Shown piece by piece: positions 1-7,284 of a stretch of 27,175 nt of DNA (position 1 is the stretch's first letter; the number at the start of each line of letters is the position of its first letter). The DNA lies in the NCBI GenBank assembly GCA_035542155.1, contig DATKLX010000164.1, forward strand, positions 1 to 27,175, given 5' to 3'. The position numbers and the translations under genes were made by a program. The notes beneath the pieces are model-generated. The model had not been told where the DNA came from. It saw only the letters and a program-made list of their open reading frames with translations, and made no database searches. The DNA comes from DATKLX01 sp035542155. GTDB lineage: Bacteria > Chloroflexota > Anaerolineae > Anaerolineales > Anaerolineaceae.

Positions 1-141
1 AGTGGCCAAGCTGCCCCAATTAGCCGATCGGTTTGAGGAATATTTGCATCAAGCTACTTTTGAAAGCTCCTTTCTGTACCGCTATGGCTACGGGGCAATT
101 AGTTGTCCGAACTTTAATTGACTTGTCTATAAGTAACTTTC

Positions 142-1272
142 TCACATCCTCTCCAGCACATGCGTCACCGCCGTGGAAGCCGGGCCGCCGAGGCACTGGA
201 CCAGGCCACGGCGGGCGTTGGGCACCTGGCAGGCGCCGGCTTCGCCGCGCAGTTGGAGGGCGGCTTCGACGAGCTGGTACACCCCCGTCGCGCCGACCGG
301 GTTGCCGCGCGCTTTGAGCCCGCCCATGGTCGCGATGGGGACCGGCCCCATGCGCCAGCCCTGCCCGCGCGGGGTCAGGCCGGCTGCTTCGAGGGAGAGC
401 GCGGCGTAGATCGAGGCCGCATCGAACAGCTCGAAGAAATCGGCGTCCTTGGGCATCATCCCTGCCTGGCGGCAGGCGCGCTCGATCGAGAAGGCCGCTG
501 CGTAGAAGGCCAGCGGGTCGGGGCGGTCGTGCAGGGCCAGGGTGTCGGTCACGAGGCTCGACCCGGTGATGCGCACCAGGGGATGGGGCAGGTCTTTGGG
601 AGCCAGCTCCGAGCGGGTGAGCACCAGCGCCGCCGCGCCATCCGCCAGGGGAGCCACGTCGAACAGGTTGAGCGGGTCGCTCACCATGTCCGCCCTGGCG
701 TAGCTCTCGGGGGAGATCGCCTTTCGGTACATCGCGTTGGGGTTGCCCGCGCCTTGCTCGTGGGCGATGACCGGGAAGCAGGCGAACGCCTCGCGCGGGG
801 GCGAGTAGTCGTGCAGGTAGCGCTGCATCAGGAGCGCCGCCTGCGAGGTCGACGTCATCCCGTGGACGGCTTCGTAGTCGCTGTCCATCATCTGGGCCAG
901 CGCGGATTCCTGTTCCGCGCCGACCGCATCGGTCCACTTCTCCACGCCGACCACCAGCGCCGTGTCGACCAGGCCCGAGGTCACAGCCAGGAAGGCCATG
1001 CGCGCCGCGGCCCCGCCCGAGGCGCCTGCCGCTTCGACGGTGGTGGCTTCGATCCCGTTCAGCCCTGCGTAATCGGCCAGCAGGGCGCCCAGGTTGGCCT
1101 GGTGCGAGAGGGTCGCGGCAAGCATATTGCCGATGTACATCGCCTGCGGGACGGCGCCGCCGGCGTCTTTGCGCGCCGCGGCGATCGCTTCGACCGCCAG
1201 CTCGCGCAGCGATTTCTCCCAATGTTCTCCGACGGGCGTCTGCCCCACGCCGATAATGACGACTTCAGACAT
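142..1272 (-). CDS. Thiolase-fold protein of the archaeal/SCP-x type, catalytic residues replaced
   Basis: The 376-residue product has the overall pattern of archaeal acetoacetyl-CoA thiolases: N-terminal VVIIGVGQTPVGEHW, a nucleophile-elbow segment VEAAGASGGAAARM (79-92), and a C-terminal KARGNPVGATG loop (320-330). Archaeal enzymes of this type condense two acetyl-CoA and hand acetoacetyl-CoA to HMG-CoA synthase. Here the position normally held by the Cys nucleophile is Gly83, the His of the GHP loop is Asn324, and the His of the HDAF motif aligns with Phe in ELFDAAS (281-287). A Cys remains at 360 (VQCLGG). The ATG at 1272 has a good GGAG eight bases upstream. It is the last gene of the mevalonate cluster, 93 bases after HMG-CoA synthase with a large hairpin between. 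The fold is secure; thiolase activity is doubtful. No DUF35 partner is visible in the 141 bases downstream. Confidence 0.85.
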   Translation of the reverse strand: MSEVVIIGVGQTPVGEHWEKSLRELAVEAIAAARKDAGGAVPQAMYIGNMLAATLSHQANLGALLADYAGLNGIEATTVEAAGASGGAAARMAFLAVTSGLVDTALVVGVEKWTDAVGAEQESALAQMMDSDYEAVHGMTSTSQAALLMQRYLHDYSPPREAFACFPVIAHEQGAGNPNAMYRKAISPESYARADMVSDPLNLFDVAPLADGAAALVLTRSELAPKDLPHPLVRITGSSLVTDTLALHDRPDPLAFYAAAFSIERACRQAGMMPKDADFFELFDAASIYAALSLEAAGLTPRGQGWRMGPVPIATMGGLKARGNPVGATGVYQLVEAALQLRGEAGACQVPNARRGLVQCLGGPASTAVTHVLERM

Positions 1273-1291
1273 AATCGTTCTCCAGTTGGAA

Positions 1292-1353
1292 GTGAACAGT
1301 GATCAGGTATCAGGAAAAAATCTGGCTTTTCCTGATACCTGTTCACTGTTCAC
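1292..1353. repeat. Long intergenic hairpin, 27-bp arms, between HMG-CoA synthase and thiolase-like gene
   Basis: Left arm 1292-1318 and right arm 1327-1353 are reverse complements with one mismatch in 27, around an 8-base loop. The arms are built from iterated words (GTGAACAGTGA, CAGGTATCAGG). A run of seven T follows at 1361 on the plus strand, giving it terminator shape for plus-strand reading. For the minus-strand operon it lies in the gap between two genes and has no U-tract after it. It may be an RNA processing or stability element, or a member of a dispersed repeat family. Confidence 0.8.
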
Positions 1354-1365
1354 TGATTACTTTTT

Positions 1366-2445
1366 TTACTTCATCGCCAGCTTGCCGCGCATGCGCACGT
1401 AGGTGGCATAATCGATCTGGGTGCGGCGGGCGATGTACTCGCTGGTTTTGGTCGCGCGGTCCTGGCGCGCGGTGATCGCGTCGGTGACGCGAATCGCGAA
1501 GGCGTCCGAGCCGGCTCCGGAGCCAAAAGAGACCAACAGGATGCGGTCGCCGGGTTTGGCGATGTCCAGCACGGCCGTCAGGCCGAGGATGGCCGCGCCG
1601 GCGTAGGTGTTGCCGATCACCGGCACGAGCAGTCCGGGCTGGATCTGCTCCTTGGTGAAGCCGAGCATCCCGGCCACGCGCTGGGGGAACTTGGTGTTGG
1701 GCTGGTGGAAGACGGCGTAGGTGTAGTCTTTGGCGGTAGTGTGGGTCGCGTCGAGCATGGCCTGGCCGGCCTCGCTGATGTGCTTGAAATAGGCCGGCTC
1801 GCCGGTGAAGCGCTGCCCGTGCTCGGGGTACTTCTGCTCGGCGCGCCGCCAGAAATCGGGCGTATCGGTCACGTAGGAATAGGTCGCCTCGATGACCGCC
1901 AGCGCCTCTTCGCCCGGTCCAAGGATGAAAGCCGCGCCGCCGGCTCCCGCGGTGTACTCCAGCGCGTCGCCCGGGCGGCCCTGGGCGGTGTCTATCCCGA
2001 TCGCCAGGGTGTAGCGCGCCATCCCCGAGCCGACCATGCCGATCGCCGCGACCATCGCCTCGGTCCCGGCCTTGCAGGCGAACTGCCAGTCCGCGGCCTG
2101 GGTGTGCGGCACCGCGCCGATAGCCTCGGCCACGATGGTGGAGGTGGGCTTGACCGCGTAGGGATGCGACTCCGAGCCGACCCATACCGCGCGCAGCTCT
2201 TCGGCCGGTACCCGGGCGCGGGCCAGCGCGTTGCGCGCCGCCTCGATCGACATGGTGATCACGTCTTCGTCCAGCCCGGGGACGGCCTTTTCCTTGATCG
2301 GCAGCCCGCCCTTGCCATCCGTCCATACCCGGGCCACTTCTGAGGCCGGCAGCCGGTAGCGCGGCACGTACGCGCCGTAACCGATGATCCCGACCTCGCG
2401 GTCTGGTTTCAACAAAGATACCGTCTCTCGTTGGGATGAATCCAT
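1366..2445 (-). CDS. Hydroxymethylglutaryl-CoA synthase, archaeal type
   Basis: HMG-CoA synthase condenses acetyl-CoA with acetoacetyl-CoA in the mevalonate pathway for isoprenoid precursors; it is cytoplasmic. The 359-residue protein begins with the thiolase-superfamily strand VGIIGYGAYVPRYRL (18-32). The expected catalytic triad is visible: Glu92 in GSESHPYAVKP, Cys124 in WQFACKAGTEA, and His247 in VFHQPNTKFP. The C-terminal FGSGAGSDAF (307-316) is also typical. Length matches the archaeal type (about 350), shorter than eukaryotic or staphylococcal forms. The ATG at 2445 lies one base past the stop of HMG-CoA reductase (TAG at 2449-2447), so the two are almost certainly co-transcribed and coupled. 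Archaeal homologues work in a complex with thiolase and a DUF35 protein; only the thiolase-like partner is seen here. Confidence 0.95.
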   Translation of the reverse strand: MDSSQRETVSLLKPDREVGIIGYGAYVPRYRLPASEVARVWTDGKGGLPIKEKAVPGLDEDVITMSIEAARNALARARVPAEELRAVWVGSESHPYAVKPTSTIVAEAIGAVPHTQAADWQFACKAGTEAMVAAIGMVGSGMARYTLAIGIDTAQGRPGDALEYTAGAGGAAFILGPGEEALAVIEATYSYVTDTPDFWRRAEQKYPEHGQRFTGEPAYFKHISEAGQAMLDATHTTAKDYTYAVFHQPNTKFPQRVAGMLGFTKEQIQPGLLVPVIGNTYAGAAILGLTAVLDIAKPGDRILLVSFGSGAGSDAFAIRVTDAITARQDRATKTSEYIARRTQIDYATYVRMRGKLAMK

Positions 2446-2446
2446 G

Positions 2447-3730
2447 CTATTGACTCCACTCTTTCAAGATTTCTTGCGCGCGGTCGATGCGCACCGTGCG
2501 CTCGGCGACCAGCCGGTCGGCCAGGCGCGAGATCATCTCGCCCTCAGCCCCGGCGGCGATCGCCACCTGGCGGGCGTGCAGGCTCATGTGCCCGCGCTGG
2601 ATCCCCTCGGTGGATAGGGCGCGCAGCGCGGCCAGGTTCTGGGCCAGCCCGACGGAGACGATAATCTCGGCCAACTGGCTGGCCTGGGTCACGCCCATGA
2701 TCTTCAGGGCGGCTTTCGCCCCCGGGTGGACGCGCGTCGCCCCACCGACGGTCCCCACCGCCATGGGCATTTCGAGCGTTCCGACCAGGTTGCCATCGGC
2801 GTCCCGGCCCCACGTGCTCAGGCTGGTGTACTGGCCGGAGCGGGCCGCGTAGGCGTGGGCTCCCGCCTCGACCGCGCGCCAGTCATTGCCGCTGGCGACC
2901 ACCACCGCGTCGACGCCGTTCATGATGCCCTTATTGTGGGTCGCCGCGCGGTAAGGATCGGCGGCGGCCAAAGCCCAGGCGGCGATGATCCCATCGCGGA
3001 CGTCCTCGCCGCTGTAGCCTTCGAAGGCAAGCTGGTCGGTCAGGATCGTGCCCTCAGCCCGGGCCAGGCGCCGGTCGGCGAGGTTGGAGAGGATGCGCAA
3101 GTGCGCGCGCCCGCCGGTCAGGCTTTCCACGCGCGGGGCGAGGCGCTCGACCGCGGTATTGACCGCGTTGGCGCCCATCGCGTCGCGCACGTCGTAGATC
3201 AGGTGCACGACCAGGAAGGACCCGATGGGCGAGTTTTCAATCACGCGCGCTTCCAGGTCGCGCGGGCCGCCGCCCAGTTGTTGGAGCACCGGGTCGATCC
3301 CGGCAGCTTCGCTGAGCAGCTCCGCCTTGCGCTCGAGGAGGCGCTCGCACGCCGCGGCCGGGTCGGCCAGGCCGAGGACCTGGATTTGCCCGATCATCTC
3401 CGGGGCGGAGGCCTGGGCGCGGAAACCGCCGCCCGCGCGGGCCAGTCTGGCCATATACGAGGCCCCGGCGACCACCGACGGCTCCTCGATCACCATCGGC
3501 ACCAGCACCTCGCGGCCGTTGATCACGAAATTCTGGGCGATGCCCAACGGAAGCGAGTACAGGCCGGCCACATTTTCGATCATGTGGTCGGCCTGGTCGA
3601 GGGTCAGGCCGGCGTTCATGCCGGCCAGGTCTTCGGGAGAAAGGCCGCCCCGCGCGGCCAGCCATTCCTGCCGTTCGGGGATGGATAGGTTATAAAATTT
3701 GGTCCGCTCCGAGGTTCCTTCAGCGCCCAT
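2447..3730 (-). CDS. mvaA: Hydroxymethylglutaryl-CoA reductase, class II (degradative-type)
   Basis: This enzyme interconverts HMG-CoA and mevalonate using NAD(P)H. Class II signatures are clear, numbering from the ATG at 3730 (427 residues): ENVAGLYSLPLGIA (52-65), EEPSVVAGAS with the catalytic Glu (82-91), the nucleotide-binding DAMGAN (183-188), NKGIMNG with the catalytic Lys267, Asp283 in GNDWRA, and GHMSLHARQ with the catalytic His381. All catalytic residues are present. A GTG at 3748 would add six residues; neither start has a well-spaced ribosome site (GAAAGG at 3751-3756 is too close to one and too far from the other), so I prefer the ATG. It is the first gene of the cluster. In a bacterium with archaeal-type synthase, the biosynthetic direction is more likely than degradation. 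Confidence 0.95.
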   Translation of the reverse strand: MGAEGTSERTKFYNLSIPERQEWLAARGGLSPEDLAGMNAGLTLDQADHMIENVAGLYSLPLGIAQNFVINGREVLVPMVIEEPSVVAGASYMARLARAGGGFRAQASAPEMIGQIQVLGLADPAAACERLLERKAELLSEAAGIDPVLQQLGGGPRDLEARVIENSPIGSFLVVHLIYDVRDAMGANAVNTAVERLAPRVESLTGGRAHLRILSNLADRRLARAEGTILTDQLAFEGYSGEDVRDGIIAAWALAAADPYRAATHNKGIMNGVDAVVVASGNDWRAVEAGAHAYAARSGQYTSLSTWGRDADGNLVGTLEMPMAVGTVGGATRVHPGAKAALKIMGVTQASQLAEIIVSVGLAQNLAALRALSTEGIQRGHMSLHARQVAIAAGAEGEMISRLADRLVAERTVRIDRAQEILKEWSQ

Positions 3731-3981
3731 GCTTAAGTCTAGAGACACCTTTCAAACATAATCAGGTTGGATGATACCTGCGAAATACTGGCAAAAGCTA
3801 TCATTTCTCGGATTCAACTACGAAACACTTGGCTCTTTGGGATCCGCCGTGGTATGTCCCCCCAAATGCGGGCCTCTTCACACGTATTCCCAATGAACCA
3901 AACACTTCCTGGGCGATATTGGGACAATTTGAGGTAAAATTATTTTATGCGTTATGCTACAGATGACATCGAGGCTGCTGA
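3731..3981. other. Divergent intergenic region between mevalonate operon and histidine kinase
   Basis: This region should hold the promoters of both the minus-strand mevalonate operon and the plus-strand kinase. On the plus strand TTGAGG (3929-3934) and TATGCT (3953-3958) sit 18 bases apart, a fair sigma-70-like pair ending 23 bases before the kinase ATG. Just upstream a 7-bp inverted repeat TCCCAAT (3888-3894) / ATTGGGA (3918-3924) could be an operator or small hairpin. I see no convincing promoter for the minus strand and no coding capacity. Confidence 0.4.
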
Positions 3982-5673
3982 ATGATTCTCACCCGCGAAC
4001 AACTTGAGGAACGCCTGGTGGCCCTCCATCAGGCCAGCCTGGAGCTGGTCCAGGATATCTCGCTGGATTCGCTCCTGGAGCGCATCGCCGAACTGGCCCG
4101 CGACCAGGTCCAGGCGCGCTATGCGGCGGTCGGCGTGCTGGATGAGAGCGGCAACCTGGAAAAGTTCATCCCCATCGGTATGGACCCCGAGGAGGTTGCC
4201 AGGCTCGACCACCCGCCGGTCGGGCGCGGCCTGATCGGGGCGCTGATGCACACGAACGAGATCATCCGCATCCCGGAGGTCAGTGACCACCCGCTGAGCA
4301 GCGGGTTTCCGCCCAACCACCCGGTGATGCACTCCTTCCTGGGCGTGCCGATCCGCCTGGGCGAGCGCCAGCTAGGGCAGATCTACCTGACCGACAAGAT
4401 CACCGCCCTGGAGTTTACCGAGGACGACCAGCAGGTGATCGAAACCCTGGCGTCCTACGCGGCCGTGGCTATCTCCAACGCGCGCCTCTACCAGCAGCTC
4501 GCCGAGCGCGACGAAGCCCTTACCCGGCGCAACCAGGACCTGGCTCTGCTCAACGAACTGGCTACCACGCTGGCTTCCGCCCCGGAGGTCGACGAGATCC
4601 TGGATATCGCCCTCACCCGGGTGGTCGAGTATTTGGTGGTAGACGCCGGGGAGATCTTCCTGCGGGATGAAGCCGGCAAGCAGCTCAGGCTGGTCCTGCA
4701 CCGCGGCAGCGCGGTCGACACACTTTGGACACGCGACCGGTTCGCGGTCGGCGAAGGCTTGATCGGCCTGACCGCCGCAGACGGGCAGCCCCACTTCCTG
4801 ATCATCCCCGACAAAAACGAGCGTTTCTTGCGCAAGACCACTCAGAGCAACATCCACCAGATCGCCTGTTTCCCGCTGACTGCGCGCAGCGGCGTTGTGG
4901 GCGTGCTGTGCGTGGTCACCCGCCAGTCGCGCCTGCTCAATGACCTGGAGAGCCAGTTCCTCACCGCCCTCTCGGCCTGGATCGGCACCGCGGTGGAAAA
5001 CGTCCACCTGAACCTGCAGAGCCGGCGCCTGGTTGTGCTCGAAGAGCGCGAGCGGATCGGGATGGACCTCCACGATGGGATTATCCAGTCGATCTACGCG
5101 GTCGGCCTGACCCTCGAGCACGCCCGCCTGCTCCTTCCCGAGGATAAGCAGCAGTCCAAAAAACGGATCGATCAGGCCATCGCCGACCTGAATTCCACCA
5201 TCCGCGACATCCGCGCCTACATACTGGATCTGCGCCCGCGCCAGCTCCACGAAGAGAACCTGGTGGACGGGCTGCAGCGCCTGGTGGCCGAGTTCCGCGC
5301 GAATACCAGCATCGAGGTCACTCTGAAAGCCCCCGCCGATGGCCTGGCGAAAAGCCTGCCTACCCTTCACGCGGTGGCCCTCTTCCACATTTGCCAGGAG
5401 GCGCTGGCCAACGTGGCCAAGCACTCGCACGCCTCCCACGTGGAGATCTACCTGTGGACGACGTCCGACCGCGCGCTGCTGGAGATCAGCGACGACGGAC
5501 GCGGTTTTGATCAGAGCAAGACCACCACCAGCATCGGCCACGGCCTGTCGAACATGCACACCCGGGCGCGCAACGTCGGCGGCGACGTCGAGATCACCTC
5601 GGAACCCGGGGAGGGCACCACAATCCTGGCCTGGGTCCCGGCTTCCAATCCCAAGCTCACCAAGAATGGATAA
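3982..5673 (+). CDS. Soluble sensor histidine kinase, two GAF domains, HisKA_3 (NarL/LiaS-type)
   Basis: The 563-residue protein has no membrane segment or signal peptide, so it senses a cytoplasmic signal. Order: GAF domain 1 (about 25-170), GAF domain 2 (about 200-340), a HisKA_3 dimerisation box with the phospho-acceptor His364 in RIGMDLHDGIIQSIY, a second helix ending in IRAYILDLRP, then a HATPase_c domain with the N-box QEALANVAKHS (472-482), DDGRGF (504-509) and a GLSNM G2-like loop (521-525). This layout is that of NarX/LiaS/NreB-type kinases, whose partners are NarL/LuxR-type regulators; none is in the window. The stop overlaps the start of the menaquinone methyltransferase by 8 bases (ATGGATAA), so translation is coupled. 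GAF ligand unknown; a redox or quinone-related cue would fit the neighbour but is inference. Confidence 0.92.
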   Translation: MILTREQLEERLVALHQASLELVQDISLDSLLERIAELARDQVQARYAAVGVLDESGNLEKFIPIGMDPEEVARLDHPPVGRGLIGALMHTNEIIRIPEVSDHPLSSGFPPNHPVMHSFLGVPIRLGERQLGQIYLTDKITALEFTEDDQQVIETLASYAAVAISNARLYQQLAERDEALTRRNQDLALLNELATTLASAPEVDEILDIALTRVVEYLVVDAGEIFLRDEAGKQLRLVLHRGSAVDTLWTRDRFAVGEGLIGLTAADGQPHFLIIPDKNERFLRKTTQSNIHQIACFPLTARSGVVGVLCVVTRQSRLLNDLESQFLTALSAWIGTAVENVHLNLQSRRLVVLEERERIGMDLHDGIIQSIYAVGLTLEHARLLLPEDKQQSKKRIDQAIADLNSTIRDIRAYILDLRPRQLHEENLVDGLQRLVAEFRANTSIEVTLKAPADGLAKSLPTLHAVALFHICQEALANVAKHSHASHVEIYLWTTSDRALLEISDDGRGFDQSKTTTSIGHGLSNMHTRARNVGGDVEITSEPGEGTTILAWVPASNPKLTKNG

Positions 5674-6427
5674 ACCCGGCTTGCCTACACCTGGGCGCCC
5701 TGGCCTGTCCGGCCAGGACAGGCAGGCACAGGTGAACGGGCGGGCAAGCTACGTCCGAGACATTTTCACTCGCGTCGCACCCCGCTACGACCTGATGAAC
5801 CGCCTGATGACCGGCGGACAGGACCTGCGTTGGCGCGAGGAGGTGATCCGTCGCGCGGAGCTGGCCCCCGGCGACCGGCTGCTCGACCTGGGCGCGGGCA
5901 CCGGCGATCTCTCCCGCGAGGCGCTCCGCCAGCAGGCCGACCTGCGCCCGGTCGCGGCGGATTTTACCCTGGCGATGATGCGCGCCGGGCGCCAGGCGCA
6001 TGTCGAAACTGGAGTCGAGCGGATTGCCTGGTCCGCCGCCGACGCGCTCCACCTGCCCTTCCGCGAGGGCAGCTTCGACGCGGTGATCTCCGGGTTCCTG
6101 CTGCGCAACGTGGCTGACGTGCAGCAGGCTCTGCGCGAGCAGCACCGCGTGCTCAGGCCCGGCGGGCGCTGGGTTGCCCTGGATACGACCCGCCCGGCCC
6201 CCAACCCGTTCTCCCCGTTGATTTTCCTCCACCTGCATTTCGTGATCCCGGCGATGGGCTGGCTCATCACCGGTCAGCGCGACGCCTACACTTACCTGCC
6301 CGTCTCCACCGAGCACTTTTTCCGCGCCGAGGAGCTGGCCGCGCGCCTCGCCGCCGCCGGCTTCCGCGAAGTGGGGTACCGGCGGTTGATGCTGGGGACG
6401 GTGGCGATCCATTGGGGGAAAAGATAG
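5666..6427 (+). CDS. ubiE: Demethylmenaquinone methyltransferase (UbiE/MenG family)
   Basis: This 253-residue SAM-dependent C-methyltransferase carries out the last ring methylation in menaquinone (or ubiquinone) synthesis. The UbiE signature is visible: YVRDIFTRVAPRYDLMNRL (29-47), the SAM loop LDLGAGTGD (73-81), DALHLPF (126-132) with SGFLLRNV (142-149), and VLRPGGRW (162-169). The ATG at 5666 overlaps the end of the kinase gene; an open frame continues upstream inside the kinase but has no similarity to this family. The first 27 residues (Pro, Gly, Gln rich) are not typical of UbiE and contain a DNA palindrome at 5703-5723, so they look like an added, poorly conserved leader. A strong hairpin follows the stop. 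Confidence 0.92.
   Translation: MDKPGLPTPGRPGLSGQDRQAQVNGRASYVRDIFTRVAPRYDLMNRLMTGGQDLRWREEVIRRAELAPGDRLLDLGAGTGDLSREALRQQADLRPVAADFTLAMMRAGRQAHVETGVERIAWSAADALHLPFREGSFDAVISGFLLRNVADVQQALREQHRVLRPGGRWVALDTTRPAPNPFSPLIFLHLHFVIPAMGWLITGQRDAYTYLPVSTEHFFRAEELAARLAAAGFREVGYRRLMLGTVAIHWGKR
5703..5723. repeat. Palindrome inside the 5' end of ubiE
   Basis: GCCTGTCC (5703-5710) and GGACAGGC (5716-5723) are perfect 8-base reverse complements around GGCCA. An alternative pairing CCTGGCC (5699-5705) with GGCCAGG (5711-5717) overlaps it. It falls in the non-conserved N-terminal leader of UbiE, 37 bases after the start codon. Confidence 0.7.
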
Positions 6428-6442
6428 GAAAAAGAGAACGGA

Positions 6443-6493
6443 GAGCAGAGAACGGAGAACAGTTATCGAATAACTGTTCTCCGTTCTCTGCTC
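6443..6493. terminator. Bidirectional terminator hairpin, perfect 24-bp arms
   Basis: Left arm 6443-6466 and right arm 6470-6493 are perfect reverse complements around a 3-base loop. T-runs follow on the plus strand (6494-6497) and an A-rich stretch precedes (6429-6433), so each strand has a U-tract after the stem. It separates the convergent ubiE (stop 6427) and the minus-strand methyltransferase (stop 6498). The arms carry the iterated word GAACGGAGAAC seen again elsewhere in the window. Confidence 0.85.
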
Positions 6494-6497
6494 TTTT

Positions 6498-7241
6498 CTA
6501 ATGGTTCTCTTTTTCTACGACCCAGAAATGGGATAGGCCAAAAAATCGCAGGGGGGTCTTTTCGAGAACTTGCAGCGCAGCGCGGAGTACCCTGCCCAGT
6601 GCCGGGCGGCGGGCGATGATGTTGTCGTAGGCCCCAAAAATCACCGTGCGCCGCACGAAGCGCACCGGCAGACCGGCGAAAAGGCGCTCCAGGTCGCGCC
6701 GCGAATAGATGCGCACGTGCGGCGCCAGGCGGTCCCGCAGCGGGCGCGGTAGGTAATTGACCAGGGGGATATTGCCAAAATGGTAGCGTCCGCGCCAGTA
6801 GATGCCGTGCGTCTCAAAAGGGTAGCCGCGGTTGGGGCAGAACAGCGCCAGCCGCCCTCCGGGTTTGAGCACCCGCACGATCTCGCGGATCGCCGCCGCG
6901 TCGTCCTGCACGTGCTCGATCACCTCGTGGCTGAGGACCAGGTCCATGCTTTCGGTCGGAAAAGGCAGGTGCTCGCCCACCGCGCAGGCCAGGTTTTCAC
7001 TGCGCTCGTGCGCCTGGCGTACCCGCTCGAACTCGATGTCGATCCCGAAGACCGTCCCCGCCCCCTCCGCGGCCATGTGCTCGACGTACATCCCCAACCC
7101 GCAGCCCGCCTCGAGGATCTTGCCGCTCATACGCTCCCCTGCGCCTTCGACGATCATGCGCAGCCGGCGCTCCTGCCCCGCCCGCCAGACGTACGATGGC
7201 TCGCCGCGCAGCGCTGCTTTATCAGAGGGGGAAGATTTCAC
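6498..7241 (-). CDS. Class I SAM-dependent methyltransferase (Methyltransf_11 type)
   Basis: The product (about 247 residues) has the Rossmann methyltransferase pattern: ILEAGCGLGMYVEHM (SAM motif I), VFGIDIEFERV (motif II), MDLVLSHEVIEHV (motif IV) and VLKPGGRLALFCPNRG. It resembles UbiG-like and cell-envelope methyltransferases; the substrate cannot be read. No ATG lies before the conserved segment ALRGEPSYVWRAGQERRL; candidate starts are GTG at 7241, 7244 or 7253, and all lie inside the inverted repeat of the neighbouring GxxExxY cassette. Either the repeat supplies the start codon or the original 5' end was replaced. It ends at the convergent terminator hairpin. Confidence 0.85.
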   Translation of the reverse strand: MKSSPSDKAALRGEPSYVWRAGQERRLRMIVEGAGERMSGKILEAGCGLGMYVEHMAAEGAGTVFGIDIEFERVRQAHERSENLACAVGEHLPFPTESMDLVLSHEVIEHVQDDAAAIREIVRVLKPGGRLALFCPNRGYPFETHGIYWRGRYHFGNIPLVNYLPRPLRDRLAPHVRIYSRRDLERLFAGLPVRFVRRTVIFGAYDNIIARRPALGRVLRAALQVLEKTPLRFFGLSHFWVVEKENH

Positions 7242-7283
7242 CACAGAGCCCACAGAGATCTCAGAGATAAAAAAAGAGAGAGG
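7234..7283. repeat. Left inverted repeat of GxxExxY cassette
   Basis: The core at 7239-7257 (CACCACAGAGCCCACAGAG) matches the reverse complement of 7820-7838 at 18 of 19 positions. Similarity continues outward and inward over about 45 bases into an A/G-rich tail. The repeat begins within the 5' end of the flanking methyltransferase and ends one base before the stop codon of the GxxExxY gene. Confidence 0.75.
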
Positions 7284-7284
7284 A

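Noticed and set aside
1..141. Possible DUF35 gene downstream of the thiolase-like gene
   Set aside because: The 141 bases hold no zinc-ribbon coding sequence on the minus strand; a gene further left is outside the window.
20..1222. Long minus-strand frame overlapping the thiolase-like gene, and a plus-strand frame 160-1302
   Set aside because: Arg/Gly/Pro-rich shadow translations typical of high-GC DNA; the thiolase-like frame has clear family motifs and a ribosome site.
4372..5559. 395-codon antisense frame across the histidine kinase
   Set aside because: It is a reverse-frame shadow with no domain pattern; the plus-strand kinase motifs are unambiguous.
5339..5665. Upstream in-frame extension of ubiE
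   Set aside because: Lies in a shifted frame of the kinase and reads as Arg/Pro-rich noise; the ATG at 5666 fits coupling and family length.
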